Positions 4,609 through 6,926 of a stretch of DNA of 6,926 nucleotides are shown here, one piece after another. The stretch is from Nitrosopumilales archaeon CG_4_9_14_0_2_um_filter_34_16. Its GTDB lineage: Archaea; Thermoproteota; Nitrososphaeria; Nitrososphaerales; Nitrosopumilaceae. Under the pieces are notes generated by a model. That model made no database searches. It saw only the letters and a program-made list of their open reading frames with translations, and was not told the DNA's origin. The position numbers were made by a program, and so were the translations under genes. The stretch covers positions 1-6,926 of the forward strand of contig PFRJ01000046.1 in NCBI GenBank assembly GCA_002788515.1, in the 5' to 3' direction. Each line of letters starts with the position of its first letter. The stretch's first letter is position 1.

Positions 4609-5028
4609 TCATTCTCCAATGATTTTAACTAGAACTCTTTTTGGCCTTTTGCCATCAAATTCACCATAAAAAATTTCTTCCCAAGGTCCAAAATCCAACT
4701 CGCCATTAGTTATGGCAACAACAACTTCTCTTCCCATAACTTGTCGTTTTAGATGAGCGTCTGCGTTATCCTCGCCTGTTTTGTTATGATCATATTGTGT
4801 GGTTGGTTCATGTGGAGCTAGTCCTTCTAACCATTTTTCATAATCATGAAGCAGCCCACCTTCATTATCATTAATGAAAACACTTGCAGTGATATGCATT
4901 GCATTTACAAGACAAAGTCCTTCTTTGATTTTACTCTTAACCACTAGTTTTCGTACATCAGAAGTGATGTTGACAAATGCTCGTCGTGTTCCAACTTCAA
5001 ATGTCAGATATTCAGTTAGTGATTTCAT
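4609..5028 (-). CDS. yjbQ: YjbQ/UPF0047 family protein
   Basis: The 139-residue protein covers the entire UPF0047 family length. Characteristic segments are MHITASVFIND (44-54, with H45), YDHNKTGEDNADAHLKRQVMG (79-99, with conserved H81, N88 and H92) and the C-terminal GPWEEIFYGEFDGKRPKRVLV (114-134). Members form a small cytoplasmic beta-barrel trimer with a metal-type site; E. coli YjbQ has weak thiamine-phosphate synthase activity, but the physiological role is unsettled. ATG at 5028 is supported by a TATA-like ATTTTAA (minus strand) centred 27 nt upstream. The stop abuts the stop of the small Cys-rich gene. It is divergent from the unrecognised gene beginning near 5063, with only about 34 nt between the two starts. 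Confidence 0.9.
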   Translation of the reverse strand: MKSLTEYLTFEVGTRRAFVNITSDVRKLVVKSKIKEGLCLVNAMHITASVFINDNEGGLLHDYEKWLEGLAPHEPTTQYDHNKTGEDNADAHLKRQVMGREVVVAITNGELDFGPWEEIFYGEFDGKRPKRVLVKIIGE

Positions 5029-5036
5029 ATGTTTTG

Positions 5037-5044
5037 TATAATAA
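5037..5044 (+). promoter_or_regulatory. TATA-like box for the gene starting near 5063
   Basis: TATAATAA lies about 23 nt (centre) before the plus-strand ATG at 5063, with a TTTGTAT variant 27 nt before it. It lies between the two divergent starts and supports 5063, rather than 5199, as the transcript start of the downstream gene. Confidence 0.35.
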
Positions 5045-5051
5045 TCAGTAG

Positions 5052-5058
5052 TTAAAAT
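5052..5058 (-). promoter_or_regulatory. TATA-like box for the yjbQ-like gene
   Basis: On the minus strand the heptamer ATTTTAA is centred 27 nt before the ATG at 5028, identical in sequence and spacing to the boxes of tnpB and of the dprA operon. It is interleaved with the divergent plus-strand promoter. Confidence 0.5.
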
Positions 5059-5062
5059 CCTA

Positions 5063-5198
5063 ATGCAGGCTCAGAACTCAAGATCCTCATCATCAATCAA
5101 AGGGATAGGTACATCACGGCCTACAGCCACAGTTTAAGTGGATTCCTATTGAGTCTTTCAAGAAGCTTGATAAATGGCGAATTGTTGATCAGTTCAAA
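5063..5198 (+). other. Displaced 5' part of the unrecognised gene at 5199 (frame break at 5132-5137)
   Basis: From ATG at 5063 a frame runs 24 codons (MQAQNSRSSSSIKG..., ending RPTATV) to TAA at 5135-5137. The frame of the downstream gene is open from 5109 and already looks coding before its first ATG at 5199 (for example FKWIPIESFKK and LDKWRIVDQFK). Skipping one T after GTT (5132-5134) joins both into one 181-residue protein. A promoter box upstream of 5063 fits this start. The break may be a one-base deletion or insertion, a sequencing error, or a programmed +1 shift at GTT-TAA. Confidence 0.5.
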
Positions 5199-5609
5199 AT
5201 GGTTGCAATAGATACACCTGCGTCATTGGAAAGTTTTAGAAGGTTTGTAATCTCAAGTACGTGCAAATCCTATGCTCCAAGAAGTTATTTGGAGGATTTT
5301 GAGGTTTTTGCAGAAAGAGAGGACAATTTAGGTGCAATTTATGTAGAAGCAGCTGACAAAGTAACTTTGAAAAAAATTAGAGACATTACATTTGTTAATG
5401 GAAAAGATGTTTTGGGAATTATTTACAACTCAAAGAGCGGAAATACATCCCTAAAATGGAGGCAATTAAGAAGAAACAACGGCAAAGTTACTGGCGAAGC
5501 TTCTGCAAATTCTCTTACAAATCTAGCAGAATCAGGTGTCTTGACTTTGGATTGGGTTGAAAATTACTTGAAAAAGAAAGCTGAAGAGACAAAGACAGAA
5601 ACAAGCTAA
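5199..5609 (+). CDS. Unrecognised cytoplasmic protein; true N-terminus probably upstream
   Basis: This 136-residue ORF is the part that can be read without correction. I do not recognise the family. The composition is that of a soluble alpha/beta protein: a predicted helical SLESFRRFV segment (9-17), strand-like LGAIYVEAAD (44-53) and DVLGIIYNSK (70-79), a basic KWRQLRRNNGK stretch (86-96), and a lysine/glutamate-rich tail. There is no signal peptide or membrane segment. ATG at 5199 has no good promoter or ribosome-binding site, and the same frame is open and coding-like back to 5109, so the real start is probably at 5063 in another frame. It lies 32 nt before pelA and may be co-transcribed with it, which would hint at a translation-related role; that is only context. 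Confidence 0.65.
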   Translation: MVAIDTPASLESFRRFVISSTCKSYAPRSYLEDFEVFAEREDNLGAIYVEAADKVTLKKIRDITFVNGKDVLGIIYNSKSGNTSLKWRQLRRNNGKVTGEASANSLTNLAESGVLTLDWVENYLKKKAEETKTETS

Positions 5610-5611
5610 AC

Positions 5612-5625
5612 TCTTTTCTTTTTGT
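5612..5625 (+). terminator. Possible weak T-rich termination signal before pelA
   Basis: A pyrimidine run rich in T (TCTTTTCTTTTT at 5612-5623) follows the stop of the preceding gene. It could end some transcripts, but no TATA box lies at the expected distance before pelA, so at least partial read-through into pelA is likely. Confidence 0.25.
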
Positions 5626-5641
5626 AAAATAAAACAAAATC

Positions 5642-6694
5642 ATGATAACAAAAACTATAGATGACAATTCAATTTCTGTCATACCAGAAGATTCTGAAGA
5701 TCTTTTGAACTTGCGTCGCATAATCAAAGAAAACGACAAGGTAATAGGAGATACAACCAGAGTTTTAAAACAAGATAAAGATTATTCCAGGCCCGATAAA
5801 GGCGAGAGAATAAAAATCAGGATAGCATTGACAGTGGAAAAGATTTCACTTGATGGTGTTTTGGATAGATTACGAATTGGTGGAACAATTTCTGAATCAA
5901 GTAATGAATCAGTACCACACGGATCACACCATTCATTTATTTTAAAACTTAATGACGGAATTACAATTTCAAAGAAAAAATGGTCACCTGTTGAAAAAAA
6001 GCTTTTAGAATCAAGCAATAATCAGATTAGCTTTGTTCTAGTTGCAATAGATACAAGTGACAGCGGGATTGCAAGATTAAGAGGAACGCATTTGGAATTC
6101 ATGCCAAATATTTACTCAGGTTCTGGTGGAAAAAGATACAAAACTAATTTCAACATTGAAAAATTCTTTGAACAAGTATTCCAAGCATTATCAAGTATTT
6201 TCAAAGAAGGAGACACGATAGTAATTTTTGGTCCTGGTGAAACAAAAAAGAGATTTGCAAATTTTATTGAAAAAACACAAAAGCTTCAAAAATACAAAAT
6301 TCAAGTAGTTGAGGGAATTGATTCAGGAGGAGAAGATGGAATCTACACATTTACAAAATCACAAACAATGCAAGAAATAATGTCAGATAACAAATTGGCC
6401 AAAGCATCATCAATAATTGATGAAATTATGATTCTTGCAAACAAGAAAAGTAGGAAATTTACAATGGGATATGAAGAAACTTTTAACGCAAATCAGATGG
6501 GTGCAGTAGAATCACTTGTATTTTCTGACAAAGCAATTCAAGAAAACAATGAGCAACAAATGATGGATTTTCTAAATGATGTTGAAAATAAGGGAGTAAA
6601 AATTTACAGTGTTGATGCATCCACAGACATTGGCTTGAGAGTTACGGGTTTGGGCGGAATAGTTTCTTTGTTACGGTATGCAATAGAATCTTAA
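5642..6694 (+). CDS. pelA: Pelota (archaeal Dom34), ribosome rescue factor
   Basis: The 350-residue protein matches archaeal pelota in length and domain order: an N-terminal Sm-like domain (about 1-130), the eRF1_2-like central domain (about 132-250, with FGPGETKKRFANF at 196-208 and GGEDGIYTF at 229-237), and the eRF1_3-like C-terminal domain (about 255-350, with FTMGYEETFNANQMGAVESLVFSD at 273-296 and VTGLGGIVSLLRYAI at 334-348). Pelota enters the empty A site of stalled ribosomes and, with aEF1A and ABCE1, splits them; unlike release factor aRF1 it lacks the GGQ motif, and none is seen here. ATG at 5642 gives the standard N-terminus. The gene is probably transcribed with the upstream unrecognised gene. 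Its TAA overlaps the convergent cutA stop in the shared TTAA at 6691-6694. Confidence 0.95.
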   Translation: MITKTIDDNSISVIPEDSEDLLNLRRIIKENDKVIGDTTRVLKQDKDYSRPDKGERIKIRIALTVEKISLDGVLDRLRIGGTISESSNESVPHGSHHSFILKLNDGITISKKKWSPVEKKLLESSNNQISFVLVAIDTSDSGIARLRGTHLEFMPNIYSGSGGKRYKTNFNIEKFFEQVFQALSSIFKEGDTIVIFGPGETKKRFANFIEKTQKLQKYKIQVVEGIDSGGEDGIYTFTKSQTMQEIMSDNKLAKASSIIDEIMILANKKSRKFTMGYEETFNANQMGAVESLVFSDKAIQENNEQQMMDFLNDVENKGVKIYSVDASTDIGLRVTGLGGIVSLLRYAIES

Positions 6695-6926
6695 CTTGTA
6701 GATTTTATCAACCATTCAAGATAGGGTTTGTTAATAGAAGTTACATCAATTTCTGCTATTTCAGGAACATCATATGGATGAGTTTCTTTAATTTTCTTTT
6801 TCAACAATGTTTTGTTTTTTCTTACAGTTTTGAAAATAGCAAGGTATTCTGATGTATTCTCTATTTTACCTTTCCAAGAGTAAATTGAAGAAATTTTAGA
6901 AATATTCACACATGCGACAATCTTGT
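6691..6926 (-). CDS. cutA: CutA1 divalent-cation tolerance protein (5' part outside window)
   Basis: The minus-strand frame is open from the window edge to a TAA at 6691-6693, giving about 77 of the usual 100-115 residues. The visible sequence contains the CutA core: ACVNISKISSIYSWKGKIE (corresponding to the family's cysteine, SIY-W-GK signature) and the HPYDVPEI motif, followed by the C-terminal 'PYLEWL'. The GTG at 6909 is internal, since coding sequence KIVAC continues before it. CutA1 forms very stable trimers; copper tolerance was the first reported phenotype, but the molecular role is unclear. The gene converges on pelA with a 4-bp stop overlap. Confidence 0.92.
   Translation of the reverse strand, partial: KIVACVNISKISSIYSWKGKIENTSEYLAIFKTVRKNKTLLKKKIKETHPYDVPEIAEIDVTSINKPYLEWLIKSTS

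Noticed and set aside
6691..6694. Overlap of pelA and cutA stop codons as a special signal
   Set aside because: A shared TTAA gives both convergent stops automatically; such overlaps are common in compact genomes.
1..6926. CRISPR array, tRNA or rRNA genes
   Set aside because: No regularly spaced repeats, cloverleaf pattern or rRNA-like sequence was found on reading both strands.

Overview
The window looks like a chromosomal segment of an archaeon, most probably an AT-rich ammonia-oxidising member of the Nitrososphaerota (Thaumarchaeota, Nitrosopumilus-like). The evidence is a full-length archaeal pelota gene, a TrmB-family regulator, a short DtxR-family repressor, and start codons that sit 27 nt downstream of archaeal TATA-like boxes and so suggest leaderless transcripts. 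Base composition is about one third G+C by eye. No rRNA, tRNA or CRISPR array was seen.

Layout: (1) 1-358, 3' end of a TrmB-like regulator gene. (2) 336-1702, a stand-alone IS200/IS605-type element carrying an intact RNA-guided nuclease gene tnpB. It is inserted between the regulator and a DtxR-family metal-dependent repressor (1704-2156). The left flank and the right flank carry two diverged copies of the same coding end (LKDSKKI-stop and LKDSQKV-stop), as if the insertion split the regulator gene at its last codons while a functional 3' end was kept. (3) 2255-3723, an apparent operon with a TATA box, two tiny in-frame ORFs joined by TAA-ATG junctions, a DprA/Smf (SLOG-fold) gene and a phosphoribosyltransferase gene 5 nt downstream. 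This DprA plus PRTase pair is the most interesting functional unit: it resembles competence genes on paper but also matches the two-gene DprA-PPRT antiphage arrangement. (4) 3874-4344 minus, a decayed N-terminal half of a second TnpB of a different subfamily. (5) 4444-6926, an ordinary core region: a 54-residue Cys-rich protein, a YjbQ/UPF0047 protein on the minus strand, an unrecognised protein whose reading frame is broken near its 5' end, pelota (ribosome rescue), and the 3' part of cutA on the minus strand.

The region from the tnpB element to the tnpB remnant reads as accessory DNA (two TnpB-type mobile traces bracketing dtxR and the DprA-PRTase pair) set next to compact housekeeping genes with abutting or overlapping convergent stops (4608/4609 and 6691-6694). 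Four candidate promoters (three with the identical heptamer ATTTTAA) all centre 27 nt before a start codon, which supports the start choices given here.
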